Assembly: GCA_000827495.1 (NCBI GenBank)
Contig: KN817522.1
Location: 558,001-622,000 of the forward strand
Direction: 5' to 3'
Origin: Hypholoma sublateritium FD-334 SS-4
Taxonomy: Eukaryota > Basidiomycota > Agaricomycetes > Agaricales > Strophariaceae
DNA length: 64,000 bases
Shown here: positions 43,360-55,366 of the stretch, piece by piece
How the letters are laid out: every line of letters starts with the position of its first letter
How positions within the stretch are numbered: the stretch's first letter is position 1
Notes under the pieces: generated by a model
Told to the model about the DNA's origin: nothing
The model's database searches: none
What the model saw: the letters and a program-made list of their open reading frames with translations, nothing else
Translations under genes and position numbers: made by a program

Positions 43360-44031
43360 ATGAATCCATCAGAAGTGAGGCCATTATTGCATCGTTTCTC
43401 CAACTTTGCTAATTTGTACGTATGTGTACAGGCATTCCTTTTTCCTAGTAGCTATTACCAAGACATCGCGTTCTTCTGCTCGAATTACATGACGCGTATA
43501 TTCTCGCGGGGCCTGATCATCTTCATGTTCGACGAAAACGACGGCTGGCAGGGCAAGCTACGCTCCTTTATCGAGTCGATCCTATTCAAGTCACATTCAG
43601 ACGACAGTGTCGCCATCGGCGCCATGGTACTGCTCGAAGCCTTCCGAAATGGGCCCCACCCCAGGCCAGCGTACCCACATCCTGATTACCTTGAATACTT
43701 CCTGGGTGCATACATCTCAGCCCACCATTACCTGTCGCGACGTCCCATGCGACACGGATTCTGGAAGGACGTCGTTGACGATCTGTATACCGAGTGCGAA
43801 CTGCAAAGAATTGAGAAGACATTTGCGAGCAGGCTCGGCGGTCGTGTGCACATTGGACAATCAGGCTACTTGGACATGAAGAAACTCATGTACGGCTTCG
43901 TGCGTACACATATGGATTTGCGGTCGGGAGGATCGTACGTTCGAAACCGTTCCTCCGAACCCAGAGATTTACCTCCATGGCGTATGTCGAATGTCGGGCG
44001 GAGGGGAACTCTTACCCATACCACATCGTGA
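43360..44031 (+). CDS. Cyclin-like protein (PCL/PHO80-type cyclin fold)
   Basis: An uninterrupted 223-residue frame. YYQDIAFFCSNYMTRIF, KLRSFIESILFKSHSDDSVA, IGAMVLLEAF, YLEYFLGAYISAHHYLSRRP, GFWKDVVDDLYTECELQRIE and KTFASRLGGRVHIG follow the helix pattern of the fungal cyclin N-domain, in which an aromatic-rich LGAYIxAxxYL helix precedes the CDK-contact helix. The C-terminal ~45 residues are Arg/Ser rich. The first ~25 residues may be replaced by an upstream exon, since a GT...TAG pair surrounds 43416-43450. Such single cyclins are numerous in mushrooms; the partner CDK cannot be told from sequence. Confidence 0.5.
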   Translation: MNPSEVRPLLHRFSNFANLYVCVQAFLFPSSYYQDIAFFCSNYMTRIFSRGLIIFMFDENDGWQGKLRSFIESILFKSHSDDSVAIGAMVLLEAFRNGPHPRPAYPHPDYLEYFLGAYISAHHYLSRRPMRHGFWKDVVDDLYTECELQRIEKTFASRLGGRVHIGQSGYLDMKKLMYGFVRTHMDLRSGGSYVRNRSSEPRDLPPWRMSNVGRRGTLTHTTS

Positions 44032-44436
44032 TCTTTACCTTTAGCAATTAGTAGTTGTATTATATATCATTCAGTGTTTACTCTACAATGGTTGTCTGCT
44101 GGAAGAAGGGAGAGAGCGCTGGCGCTCAACCAGCCCAGCCAAAATGTGTGTTGAGAGATGACTAGAGATGGGCATCCATCTCTAAACCCAGCACTATATA
44201 TGGCTATAAGGGGCCTACACATGCTCAATAATTATCAGACCAATAAGTAGTAGGACTCAGCAGTTGATATCTCCCCATCCACTGCTTGACATCAAATTGA
44301 TCGTTCAATGGGTCTTCCTCCCGTTTCGCCACAAGAGTGTCTCTAAAGGCTATAAACAACGGAAAACTATTTTACATATTGGTGCCATATTGAGACCGTA
44401 TTGTACATCGTACGTTGATTACGAAGAAAGAACTGA
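44032..44436. other. Intergenic, about 0.4 kb
   Basis: 3' flanks of two convergent genes. It contains a short hairpin AGAGATGG-GCAT-CCATCTCT near 44165-44184. No gene. Confidence 0.5.
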
Positions 44437-47141
44437 TTACACATTTTTCGCTGCATCCGCGTTCATCCCAACTTGCCCTAGACCCGACGTCTCCTTGGCT
44501 TTCTCTTCCTTACTGATTGTCGCATTGCCTTCCTGCAATTTCGGGAGCACTGGCTCAAGTAGTATCTGTCCTTTTTCGTCGTCTGTGCTTCCACTATTTT
44601 CCATTGTAGAGGGTATTGTCACCGTCGGAACTTGATATACAGGTGCATAATCTAGACCATCGGTATTGTCCTGTATCCTGGACGATAAATTCCAATTCTC
44701 CAGAAAGCCCCACCAATCCTCTGAGAATAGGTCATCATATCCGGTGTCGGATTCCCAGATCCTGCTTCCAACAACCACCGACGAGCCAGTTGGTATCACA
44801 GGAGGGGCGACATTCACGCGTTGCTTGTAATCTTTCAATAAAGGATGAATGGTGTCCAGTGATTTAAGTAGCTCGGGGATATTGGGATTGGCCTTGTAAA
44901 TCCCAAAGAAAAAATACGAAGCGCAGTAAAAGAGGCAGTGCGATGGACCTGATTCCCAATAAGCTTCGTCGTGAAGCAGCTTATGCAGAGATTCCTTTAT
45001 AAGTTCCAGAGTTGAGATAGCCTCCGCGATCGTCGGGGGGTCTGGTTTAAACCAAAGTTCTTCGCAGAAGTACGACAGGTATGTTTGGAAAACGGGGTGA
45101 GCAACGAATGTATCCTGAATCTGAACTTCCGCGGCTTTGTTGGAGACTATCTTGAAGAATGAATGAAGAGTGGAAGCCCATTGCAACGTGAAAACTTGGG
45201 CAAGGATTGAACATCAGCAAAACTAAAATTTGAATCAAGCATATCAACTCACCCTGGCCCTCTTGGTCGATCTCGGGCATCAAGTACAGCTTACGCGGAC
45301 GGATGACGAGGGGTTTCTTCAGCTTTTCCGACTCCGGGCCACTCCCATCTGCCAATTTGTGAGGTCGTTCATACATATATCCCATTAGTCGGAACTGTAT
45401 CTCAGCAAATGTCTTCGATACGGAATGAGCCGCTGCATCTGGGTAGTCGGAGTCTCGAGATGTTATGAAATCGAGAAAGATACAGGCGTTTTCGTCGGTG
45501 AGCAGTTCGACTGTAGGATTTTCAATGATATCGGATAGGTGAGTTATTGATCGCTTCTCGGTGTAACGCATAATTTTAGAGAGGTAATGATTCCGAGTTC
45601 TCAGAACAGGGATGGGATCAAGCCGCTCCTTGGGTTTAGAAGACATGCTTTTTCCTATAGGAAGGGCTTGAGCGCAGTGGAAGGCGGCGAAAATGATTGA
45701 CTCGTCTTCGAACGTAAAGTTGTCCTCAATCGCCCTGCGGATACCATGCATAGTGTCGTAATAGTGCTTCATGTAGGGATCGTCCTGTTGTCTGTTTAGA
45801 TATAACCAGCTCGAAGGATCACAAGTGCACCGAAAATATGTGTCTCGGATACGCATCCAGGCCGTGTCAAAGTCCAACCAACTATCCTCTGACCATATGT
45901 TGAGTAAGTCCAGCTGAAGGTCTACCTCGCGAAGCGAATTGGATGAATTTTTGGCCAGCGGCCATAGGAATACGTCGATAATGTTGGTAACGTTGGCAAT
46001 GTCCATTGTTAGTAAATCGAGGTTCTGCCACTGACTTCCGCGTCCGGCGTTCCCTCGACCGGATGATCTGAATGCATCCACCAGTCGGCGATAGCAACGA
46101 TAAATAATGCACGGAACAAGAACCAGCAACGAAAATATAGAGGCGCAAAATGTGAAAAAAAATTGGTTGGAAGTGGTCAAACGACGGAAGATAGCAGCCT
46201 GAGGAGATCTGTATGGGCATTCCACCGGAATTTTATTGTTGAGCTGGAGGGATGGGTACTTGAGAGAAAAAATTTGAAGAGTGGGGGTGACAGTGGTGAA
46301 AAGCAAGAACAGCAACGCGAACGCGATAAATATTCCGACAGGAATGATGACTTTGTGGTCAATATTCCATAAAAAATCAGTGAGTCCAACGAAAAACAGT
46401 ACCAGGGCCCCCTGAACGAGAACCGGAAGAGTCACAAAAATGCCAGGTACCTTCCATTGCCGCAACGCATCGGTTCGCATGTTGAGCAACGCAAACTTTT
46501 GCTCGCTGGACAGAGTATCGGAATATCTTTGATGATGCGTCAACCATTGCATGCAGACAATGCCGAAAAGCGCTGCAGACAGAGCAAGTACGAGACTGAG
46601 AAAAAAGAAGATATTAACACGGACGGAAGTGCCAGCCGGAGCAAAATTAGCTTGAAATGGATCAGAGATGGGGAGGGGAATGAAGCCATCTGGGTTTGAG
46701 GTGTTCCCCACACGGGAAGCAATTATCGAAAGAATGTTGATGACAGTGTTGTTCGGGTTGGGCAAAAGGGTTTTGTAGGTTTCAATCACAAAGGCTGTGA
46801 CCACCGCAGAGAATAAACCAGCCTTGATAATACACGTAGTATAAGCAATCAACTAGTCTGTCGAAGAGCTGTTTAAGCAGCGCGGAGGACGTACAAATAT
46901 GAGAAGGTTTTTGACTTCTTCCCTCCATGCTTTACACTGTGCTTCGTCCTGTTCGAAGAGATTATTGAAGAGAATATCCCATGGGTCTTCCTTGGGCTTT
47001 CCGATAGGGTATTGATAAGCACCCCCGGACTTCCAACCCTCTGTCGAGCGGGCGTCCTCTAAATCGGGGACCTGTTGAACAGAACTTTTAGATGTTTTTT
47101 TGCCTTCGAAATTGGGGAATAATCACATATATCTCTGACAT
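44437..47141 (-). CDS. DUF6535 family multi-spanning membrane protein
   Basis: Exons 47127-47141, 46895-47071, 45253-46822 and 44437-45194 join to 839 residues. The first exon is only five codons (MSEIY) and is supported by phase. The DUF6535 signature reads WDILFNNLFEQDEAQCKAWR, EEVKNLLIFAGLFSAVVTAF and VIETYKTLLPNPNNT. Membrane helices follow: VNIFFFLSLVLALSAALFGI, FVTLPVLVQGALVLFFVGLT, IPVGIFIAFALLFLLFTTVT and FFTFCASIFSLLVLVPCIIY. The ~550-residue C-terminal half is a soluble helical region without recognised motifs. The family is expanded in Agaricomycetes and its function is unknown. Confidence 0.85.
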
Positions 47142-47698
47142 TTGAAGGACGAGAGAGAACAAGTCTAATCGTTCGCTGCCCACCTTTAAGCCATTGGTAG
47201 CGCTGTTACGATTTTAGGGCGCTCCTTCCTATAGGCCGCTGGCCACCCATCCGAGATGTGCCCGATATTTGCATAATTAGCGCTGGTTCATAGCTGCGAA
47301 TATATTGCACTTGTATCAGCTGGTCAACTTTGGGCGTTAATAATGGCGTAAGCGTTGAATGCTTTGGGCAAAAGTAATCCGACGATGGTGGAACTTGATG
47401 GTGATGGACAGCACTTGAGCGTCTATCTTGATGTATAGGAGTGGTCGGGGTAGGATTCAATTGCCAGCAGGAGGGTAAACTGGTGACACGGTGACAGACT
47501 GTGGCAGCGGTTTTGACTCCAGCGCGCTGAGCGGGCCGCCTCCAAGCCGACCAGCACCGTGACTCAAATATCATGTACATTCTCAGCCCTTACTAAACTA
47601 AGCTCTTAATTCACTCATCTACTTATACCGGAGTAGGTTTCCAAGTTTTCGGGTCGTGCTACATTGCGAAGCTCAACACATTCGATCTGAAGGGACCA
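47142..47698. other. Divergent intergenic region, DUF6535 gene and Erv1
   Basis: About 560 bp without a gene. Presumed promoters. Confidence 0.5.
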
Positions 47699-48379
47699 AT
47701 GGCAGCGGTGGACAAGGCAACGCCACCTACGAAGGACGGTCTGCCTCCAGGTATGGTCATGGGCCCGGACGGAAAGCCCTGCAAAATCTGCACTGCGTTT
47801 CGCAACTATTCGCCTCGGAAGACGGCGAATGTGCAACATGACCAAAATCGACCTGCTAAAGCCTGGCCCGCGCCTGAATCTAGCGCCGCATCGCGCTCAC
47901 AGAAGGGAACGGTTGCAGGATTTGCGGCTTTCGCTGGTACCACCTCCGCGACCGCCGGACCGAGTACCCCAACGACAGGAAACACGCCGGACATTGCGTC
48001 TCCAGCTGCGATGTCATATCGCAGCGAGGAACCCCCGGCGGGATGTCCTCCGGACGTAGAACAGCTTGGCCGCGCTACCTGGACGTTCTTGCACACTACG
48101 GCGGCGTACTACCCGGAAAAACCCTCTCCTTCGCAGCGGGCAAATATGTTAATGCTTATCAGCTCTTTGCCTGTGCTCTACCCTTGCGGGTGGTGTGCCA
48201 AAGACTTCGGGGAGAACATACAGAAGACGAAGCCTGATGTCAGTGGACGTGTGGCTCTCAGTCGGTGGCTATGTAACCAGCACAATGAAGTCAACGAGAA
48301 ACTGGGAAAAGAACAGTTCAATTGCGCGAAGGTCGATGAAAGGTGGAAAGATGGACCGCCGGATGGCAGTTGCGATTGA
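47699..48379 (+). CDS. ERV1: FAD-linked sulfhydryl oxidase Erv1/ALR
   Basis: Erv1 re-oxidises Mia40 in the mitochondrial intermembrane space disulfide relay and passes electrons to cytochrome c. The uninterrupted frame encodes 226 residues. The N-terminal flexible arm carries the shuttle disulfide (DGKPCKICTAF). A ~70-residue Ser/Thr/Pro linker leads to the Erv/ALR domain: CPPDVEQLGRATWTFLHTTA with the FAD-binding WxxLH, YPEKPSPSQRANMLMLISSL, the catalytic CxxC in LYPCGWCAKDF and the NQHNEVNEKLGKEQFNC motif. A last Cys occurs in PDGSCD. There is no cleavable presequence, as usual for Erv1. Confidence 0.93.
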   Translation: MAAVDKATPPTKDGLPPGMVMGPDGKPCKICTAFRNYSPRKTANVQHDQNRPAKAWPAPESSAASRSQKGTVAGFAAFAGTTSATAGPSTPTTGNTPDIASPAAMSYRSEEPPAGCPPDVEQLGRATWTFLHTTAAYYPEKPSPSQRANMLMLISSLPVLYPCGWCAKDFGENIQKTKPDVSGRVALSRWLCNQHNEVNEKLGKEQFNCAKVDERWKDGPPDGSCD

Positions 48380-48834
48380 TGAACTAGCCAATATATACCC
48401 ATCATGAAGTATTCGTATTGAAACAATCAAAATATTTATCCCAAAGGAAAACGTCAGGCATCCAACAGGCATCCGGCAAAATAGAACTGCGCAAGTCGGT
48501 ATGTAACTGCTGCTTTGCAAGTAAATTGAATCTGTCGTCCTTGCCCCTGCATCTCGCCCATCAAAGCTTAGAGTCCATTGAATTGCAAGTACACAATACA
48601 GCTAATCAAAGTGATACAACATGTTCAATGTCCGGTGGCATATCACCGTATTTCTGCAGAACTCCATACATACATGAGTTTGGTAATTACAGTGCTCTAA
48701 GGTGTTATGGTGAACAAGCAAAAGACAACAACGAATAGTCGGCATGGGTTGAGATTTGTCGGGAATAGTAAATTCTTGTTAAAGCGGTGGTGATTATAGG
48801 GTGTACCATCCACAAGGTAGCGGTGTTGAGGCAA
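48380..48834. other. Intergenic between convergent Erv1 and ZIP genes
   Basis: About 450 bp of 3' flanking sequence with no gene. Confidence 0.5.
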
Positions 48835-50234
48835 TTATGCCCACTTTCCCAAAAGGGCCATCAATCCGCATCCCAGGCACATACAGGAAACGGAGTATGC
48901 AAGCCTGCCATTAGACGAGTTCATCATCTCCTTGTTGAATAGGAATTCATGGGCAAACAACTGAATGGAGGCGCATTAGTGTCACCAAATCAGGGAACCA
49001 GGAAAGAATATACCTCGACAAGACCCGTGTATATCAGGATACCGGCACTAAGGGAATCGAGCACCCCGCTAACGATTGATGCTGTGGTACCGTCCGGATT
49101 ATATGTTGTCCGGATACCAAGACCGATGGCGATTCCGACAGGTGTGGTTATCCCGTATAACACACCACCTAGTATAGGAACCCAATAAAACCGCTTTGGG
49201 ATGTCCAAATAGGCAAGGCGGGAACCCACGCCCAATCCCTCGAAAGTTTCTACGGATAAAAATGTCAGCTCCAGAAAATTAACGATGATTTGACGTACGG
49301 TGGAAGACTAGGACCACAAACAATACTTTGAAGTCGTCTGTTACGGCGAGCGTTAGGCCAATCAAAAAGCTTGAATTCCACCATCAAATCCTGATTTGAA
49401 CATGTAGGTGGTTCTAAATTTACCTGTGGAGGAGAACGCCAAATTCAAGAATTCCCACGCCAATGATTTGCGTGGTAATTGAATCTTCAAAACCATGACT
49501 GTGGACGTGCTCGGGTGCTTGCGCCGTCTCCTCGATGTCAAGCGACTGATCCTTGTCTGCTATTTTGCTGGATTGCACATAATTGCTCTCCGGGCCATGA
49601 GCAGCGTGTGATCCATGATCGTGGCCGTGTGCATCTTTTTTCTCCGATAAGTCAATGTACAGCAAGGCCGATATGTAGGGTACACACCATGTACCATTCC
49701 AATCTTCGCCAGTTTAGATGTTCCCCATCGAAAAGCGATAAGCTCGACGATAAAAATAGAGAAGATACTCAGAAGGCAAAGAGCAAGGGCATATGGCTGC
49801 GCAATTGAATTAACGACTCAAAACCAGAAAAGATGTAGCGAGTTTGACACCTACGTATTCTTTCCATGCCGGCGAGAGGCAATCGCTCCCTAACTCGTCA
49901 AGGCCCGGAGAAAGAAGATGTATGAAAGCTGTCGCGATCTGGAACATACGGTGAAACACGATTCCTTGAAACCAAGCAGTCAACTCACGATAACCCCCGA
50001 ACCAAAATACTTCGCAAAGCTGCAATAGATAAGATTAGACGCGATTCGCAATAAAGTAAGATCGACAGACTCGAATACGCCTTTCGGTACGTGAAGCCAA
50101 GACGATCTTCGTGCAAGAACAGGAAATAAGGCGCCAGACATAGAACCAATGAGAATAACGAATATAGAGAGAATTCGAAGGGATGTCTTGGTTTGCGATC
50201 CACCTCCAGACCCACAATTGATGTCGGTGTCCAT
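48835..50234 (-). CDS. ZIP family zinc/iron transporter (Zrt type)
   Basis: ZIP transporters import Zn2+ into the cytosol. The start is MDTDINCGSGGGSQTKTSL, followed by LRILSIFVILIGSMSGALFP (TM1), a later FAKYFGSGVI...IATAFIHLLSPG helix with the HLL transport motif, and PYALALCLLSIFSIFIVELI. The cytosolic loop holds the metal-binding His cluster HGHDHGSHAAHG and HVHSHGF. Then ITTQIIGVGILEFGVLLH, VFIGLTLAVTDDFKVLFVVL, a VFHR...FEGLGVGSR helix, and terminal segments VPILGGVLYGITTPVGIAIG and LDSLSAGILIYTGLVELFAHEF end in an LLGKWA tail, the usual Zrt C-terminus. Several short introns. The upstream in-frame Met at 50276 was rejected because MDxxINCGSGGG is the family-like start. Confidence 0.9.
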
Positions 50235-50435
50235 GTTGTGAGGAGAATGAGCGGGGGATGAGATGTACACTGACAAGAGAAAGGCATGTTATATCATAAC
50301 GAGCAGAACGACTGGCCGGGTTCTCTTCAAATCCATGATGTGAGTACCCTCACGGTTATGGCAAATTTAGGTGTGCTATGATTTCGGCGCTACCATATGC
50401 CTACTCCAGCTCCACCACCTGCCAACCACCTGCAC

Positions 50436-51937
50436 CTATAATACACGGTATTCTTTCGCGCGCACCGATATTTCATCGGCCATACTGTTCAGTATCACAG
50501 TGGGCGTCGATAAAATGTGTGCGGCATAGAAAAGGAGTTTGTGGCAGACGTGGTTGTGTTTAGGCCCCTTTGGTTTGTCTTGGGGTGTGTCGGCTTGGCC
50601 ATTTGCAAATATGCTAAATAAATCTGAGAGCACAAGAATTGACATGCTGTGGGGATGGGCGGCTGATATTGGTTTTTCCGATACCGTAGCATCGGTAGCT
50701 ACACAAGCCACCTGTGTGACCAGAAGAGGTTTTACAAGACGTGACGAGTCTCGCAGTAAAAGCGAGAATAGATCGCTCGTCATTAAACCCTTGAGAGAAA
50801 TGTGAGTCCTCTGGGGGACGACCACACATAATATACCTGACTTACAAGATCGAATCTTGACCATATGTCGGTGATAACCGCTGGCAAGTTCGGGTATACC
50901 AGAGTTGACTTTCGGTCAGTCAGAAAGGGTACCATTTGAGAAATCAGTCGCCGAGCCTCGTGGTAGTCCGGATTTTCGCGATGGAGAATGGATAAGGGGG
51001 ACGTCCCAAGGTGACGTGTGATATACGCATATGAAATACTAACTATACGAGTTAATGGAAACTGGACAATGAAGTGAGAAGAAAGTACCGACCAAATAGC
51101 GCAAATGTTATAGATGAACGGGTGTTCCATAGCAAAGGGTTTTAACATCAACTCCGGGATATCCATGAATGTGGGTCGATCGCCATATTGGCGGCCAGGG
51201 CCTGGATTTTGCACTGCATCTTCTCCGCCATCTTCATCGATGTTTGGTGCCTCCCACCACGGTTCCTGGATCTCTTTTTCGAGGTGTTCACTTGACAGGA
51301 GTTGCTGGGCCAATTCACTTGTCGGATCATCGAATACCTTGATAAATTTCGACCGTTCAGCTGGGGTAAGCATTGCCCATAGTTCTTCCGATGATGTAGA
51401 TTCTGTTGATCATCTCCCTTAGAATGAAACAATAAAAATATCGAGGTGGCGAACCAAGGTTGACATCACCCAACCGCTTTGCCAGGTTCTCGTCGTCGCC
51501 TTCTTCCTCTTCTTGCAAAGGTTCATTCGCTGATACTCCCTCTTCAAAGTTCTTCAGTAAATCCATCATTTGCTGTCGTTCTTTTAAAGATTTAGAAGGT
51601 CCTGCGTGTATATCTATTTCGATTTCTTTCTTATAAAAACCCTCTGAACACTGATTGTGAGCCTTTGACCAAGTTGAAGGGGAGGCCGGGATCATCAACA
51701 TACATTGCAATGGCATAGCGGGGTGCACGAACCTGGGATCTGAAACAGGTGAGAGAGCAGTATGGAACATTGCACGTCGGGCAGGTGTACTTTGCGAACT
51801 GCCTTCGACATCTGTTTGAAGTGTCAATTCAGTTGAAAGTCAGGGTGTTGGATAGAAACGTACAGACGACACGTCACCGTGTCTGTTGATGAATTTTCTT
51901 CCTTTGAGGACACATGTATCGTTAACTCGGATGCCAT
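50436..51937 (-). CDS. Zinc finger HIT domain protein, ZNHIT2-like
   Basis: ZNHIT2 connects the R2TP chaperone with U5 snRNP and other complexes. The start is MASELTIHVSSKEENSSTD. Splicing over an intron in phase gives the zf-HIT motif CRLCRRQFAKYTCPTCNVPY, CSLTCFRSQ, then AHNQCSEGFYKKEIEIDIHA. An acidic linker (LQEEEEGDDENLAKRLGDV) follows, and the helical body LWAMLTPAERSKFIKVFDD, PWWEAPNIDEDGGED, FIYNICAI, ENPDYHEARRLISQMVPFLT, LPAVITDIWSRFDL, ending KLLFYAAHILSTPTVILNSM and AKEYRVL. All zinc ligands are present. The 5' end has a degraded duplicate at 53.2 kb. Confidence 0.83.
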
Positions 51938-54170
51938 GTTTGTAATAGGATTTTGAGGCGGCAGAAAAGTTGAGAACTATATAAACTTGATTATTGCGAG
52001 CAGATCACTGAGGAGGATACGACCTCCGTGCAACTGGGAATGTGCCGCTGACTAATCTGCCTCGGTGCCTGATCAACGAAGACGAATCGGAGTCTCGGAC
52101 CGAGGCCACTTGGCAAGGGCAACCAAGTGAGGCTTACCAGCTTTCGTTTGAGCAGCCCGCCATGAACAATCAGTCCTGTCGTAAACTGCGCACCGAGTCA
52201 TCCACCCCTCACCGGTCCATTGTCCGGCTTCGACTCGCACAAGTCTGGCGTCGTCAGTAATTGTGTAAACTGTCAAATCGAACGTTGTTCAGCCGATAGT
52301 CCTTTGAGGGATCTATAGCACCTCCATCTCCATCACGAACGGCAGCGGGGAAGACTTCCACCAGCAACTAACTCAGGCGTATCACCACGAACAGGAAATT
52401 TAGCGCTCTACTTCTCCTTCTCCAAGTCATCGCGAGCGCGCATTTGATTTTCCCACAGGAAGCGGGATCCCCTGTTGCCGGATAACAGCGAAGTTGATCT
52501 CCCTCTTTTTTCTGACAACCGAGAGATGCATCAGGAGTTGTCCTTACACAAGCAATGCATGACATGGTCGATGAAGCCTTGGCTCGTCCTGAGTCCCTTC
52601 GAAGCCTTGAACACCTTTCCAACCGGCCCAAGGTGAGTATCCTGTCTCCCCCCCCTAAAACGTCCTTAATGCGAAGTACAATGTGCATCTTACCTGGGCT
52701 ATTCTACTCCCAAGGTGGATGATCTTGAGCACCAGTATATGGTTGTCATCGGCGCGGCGCGAAGAGCGCCCTGACGTTCAGACAATACACTCTCTCAGCT
52801 CATATGGGCTTATGCTTGGAGTCGCTTCAGGGAAAACTGATACTTTATTTGAAGGATTTGGCAATGTTATCCAGAGCCCATGAAGATATCAACCACATCC
52901 AGCAAATGCTGACAAGTGGCAAATGGATGTTCCGTTGAATGCCCTCTTCCTTGATGTGCGGTTGTAGGCCAAATTCATTCTGGGAAACAAGTGGACATGG
53001 ACGAACAGGTACACCCGCTGAGTGGACAATACATACACTTTCTATCAGGTCGAGGCATATCATTTCATGAAGGATCCAGCATCCCTGGTGAACCGCCGAA
53101 TTCTCATCTCTTCAACATCGCAGAGGTGACAATTATAACTGGTGCACTCAACCTTTTTCTATTTTGTGCCCAATCTTGACCTAATCTTAGACCGGCAACG
53201 CTCCCTCTTTGACGGAGCCTTCCATGTATAGTTGACTCGGAAGCCCTCTTCATAATAAATTTTGGACGCGGCGGCACACTCGAGGAGTCGAGAACTGAAA
53301 TCGGGTAACTACTACTTGATCATCGAGAGACCATTGAGTATTAATATTAATAACGCTTGAATAATAGAATGCGCCGCTGACTAGGCTGCCTGATCAGCGA
53401 CTCTGACCATGGTATCCGACTCGGAGGGGCCACTGGCACTATTGATTCACCTTCATAGTCAGTTTACAGTCATGCAAGAGTCATACGCCCTTGGAAACTT
53501 TCTCCTAGGCTTCAGGCATCGTTCACCTGCATAAATCACCCCTGTCCTGCAGGCTATATCCTGATTTATGGTTCCTTGTCGACTCCTTCGTCTGGAATCA
53601 TGGCTTCACCACTTCGACAAACAGCGCAGTAAATCGTCAGAGTCCATTTCAGGGCCCTTACCCAAGGAATGGGACGGAATATCCAGGATGAATTGCGTTT
53701 GACTGCACTGCCTCCAACTGTCAAAAATGCCAATAATCTTCTCATGCAATCCGCTTACGATCCGCCCAATAGTGGTACTTAAGTATATCTATGCTCGAAA
53801 CAGTGCAATCACGGGGTTATATCATCAGTGACGATTTAATCAGGCATGGCTTAATCGCAAATATTTTTGCAGTCAAGTTTTTCATTAGGCGTTGTGTTTT
53901 TTCTGCTCATACTGACTGCAGATGTCTATGGGAAATTTACACATGGTGGTAACTACATATGCGTAAGGGTGACTCCTCCCGACCATACTTATGCCCAACC
54001 TGGGCTCGTGCGGGCATGTAGTGCACGTGTATCTATTTATACAGATCCTTGGCTCATATCTATGGCTGTATTCCCTCGGATTATAAAAGTAAGCCTCACG
54101 GTTCATCAGCACCAACATTACCTGACCCCCACGACGTGTTCTTTCAAAAGGCTGCCCAGGAAGAACCAAC
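51938..54170. other. Degenerate accessory stretch between ZNHIT2 and the RBR genes
   Basis: No intact gene. It contains the duplicated ZNHIT2 upstream/5' segment (51904-52075 versus 53207-53400). A coding-like but broken plus-strand region at about 52540-52930 reads MVDEALARPESLRSLEHLSN and, in another frame, LILYLKDLAMLSRAHEDINH. I do not recognise the source gene. Confidence 0.5.
53207..53400. repeat. Degraded second copy of the ZNHIT2 5' end and promoter
   Basis: Alignable by eye, in the same orientation, to 51904-52075: GTTAACTCGGATGCC versus GTTGACTCGGAAGCC, TTTTGAGGCGGC versus TTTTGGACGCGGCGGC, TTGAGAACTATATAA versus TCGAGAACTGAAATC, and GTGCCGCTGACTAATCTGCC versus GCGCCGCTGACTAGGCTGCC. 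The copy lacks the start codon and is not coding. Confidence 0.65.
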
Positions 54171-55366
54171 ATGGTCGTGGTGCCCGCAAGTTACGCAGGA
54201 TCGTCGTCTTCCGAGTCCATCTCAAGCACTGAAGTGGTCATTTCGCAACCGCCGCGGCTAGAATCCTTCCCTATTCCAGAATGCAACTGGAAACTCGATT
54301 TACGGGACGTATTTGAACCCTTCACGCTACCTGAAGCAATCGAAAAAGAATGCGGCGTCTGTGGAGACCAGGTCGTTGAACCCGAAGCGATCTCGGTTCC
54401 GACTTGCGCCCATACATACTGCAAGGGGTGCCTCCACACATATTCCACGATGAAAATCAGAGAAAGGCAATATCCTATCAACTGCCCTACTTGTGTGACG
54501 ACAGGAAATACTGGGAACTGTGCGTATCTACTTACGATTACTAATGCACCGACAAAAAATTCATTTTTGTTACAACTACCAGATTTCGAAAATGACATCT
54601 TCTCGCAGTTAGACTTACCTCAAAGAGAAACAGAAATTTTGGCGGAATTACAGGTATTACTTCATTCGAGAATTCTGAATTGTTTAAAGTATGTGGAAAG
54701 TCGAACTGCGCTCGCCGCTGGGGAAAGGCTATGTCCTGATGTCCTGATGCCCTAATTGTCTCGCAGGTGCAGACAGACTATGCATGTCGATCGCCAAGAT
54801 TACGTTACAAGCACCATTGTAACGTGCCCATTGGAGCGCTGTCGGTACAGATGGTGTAGGGAGTGCGATAAAGGAATCGGCCTTGCCGACAAGGAGCATC
54901 ACTGCAAAAACAAAAAATTAGACCGACTCGTGTGGCGGAAAGGATGGAGATATTGTCCCGGTGTGTGCCCAGTCGTATGCCTCCTTTGAGGATCATCACT
55001 CACAACAAGTGCAAGGGTGCCACATATTAGTACAAAAAGTATCGGGGTGCAACCATATAACAGTAAGTCTACTATTCGTTGACTGCACGAGTATAACGCG
55101 TGTCTAAACAATATTGCGGTTCTCAGTGCAGAGCACCAGGCTGTCGCGTGTAAGTCTTGATATGACAGCTCCGTCCCAAGAGAAGATTCATACCAACCTT
55201 CCTTCCATTTCTCAGGCATTTTTGCTACAAATGCGGAGACATGATATGCGACCTATCAGTCACTCACTCGGCCGACCTGAGTATGGCGATCACCACGCAC
55301 TATTCACATTGCAGACAATATCCGTTAATTTCTCGGCATACCTTGAACCGCTGCAGCATCCAGTAG
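54171..55366 (+). CDS. RBR-type E3 ubiquitin ligase, short form (RBR1)
   Basis: Six exons (54171-54519, 54583-54688, 54767-54960, 55016-55062, 55127-55149, 55216-55366) join in frame to 289 residues. RING1 is CGVCGDQVVEPEAISVPTC, AHTYCKGCLHTY, NCPTC. The IBR region is CRQTMHVDRQDYVTSTIVTC, RCRYRWCRECDKG, HHCKNK. RING2/Rcat is WRYCPGC, VSGCNHITC, CRVHFCYKCGDMI, where the Cys after GCNHIT is the predicted catalytic residue that receives ubiquitin in the RING-HECT hybrid mechanism. The N-terminus is only ~60 residues, far shorter than in its neighbour. Exons 3-5 (194, 47, 23 nt) have the same lengths as the matching exons downstream. Confidence 0.85.

Noticed and set aside
44165..44184. Short hairpin AGAGATGG-GCAT-CCATCTCT
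   Set aside because: Eight-bp stem only; expected by chance in a window of this size.
52683..52883. Plus-strand frame beginning MHLTWAILLPRW
   Set aside because: Hydrophobic start looked like a signal peptide, but the frame is short, unsupported and conflicts with the better coding-like frame beside it.
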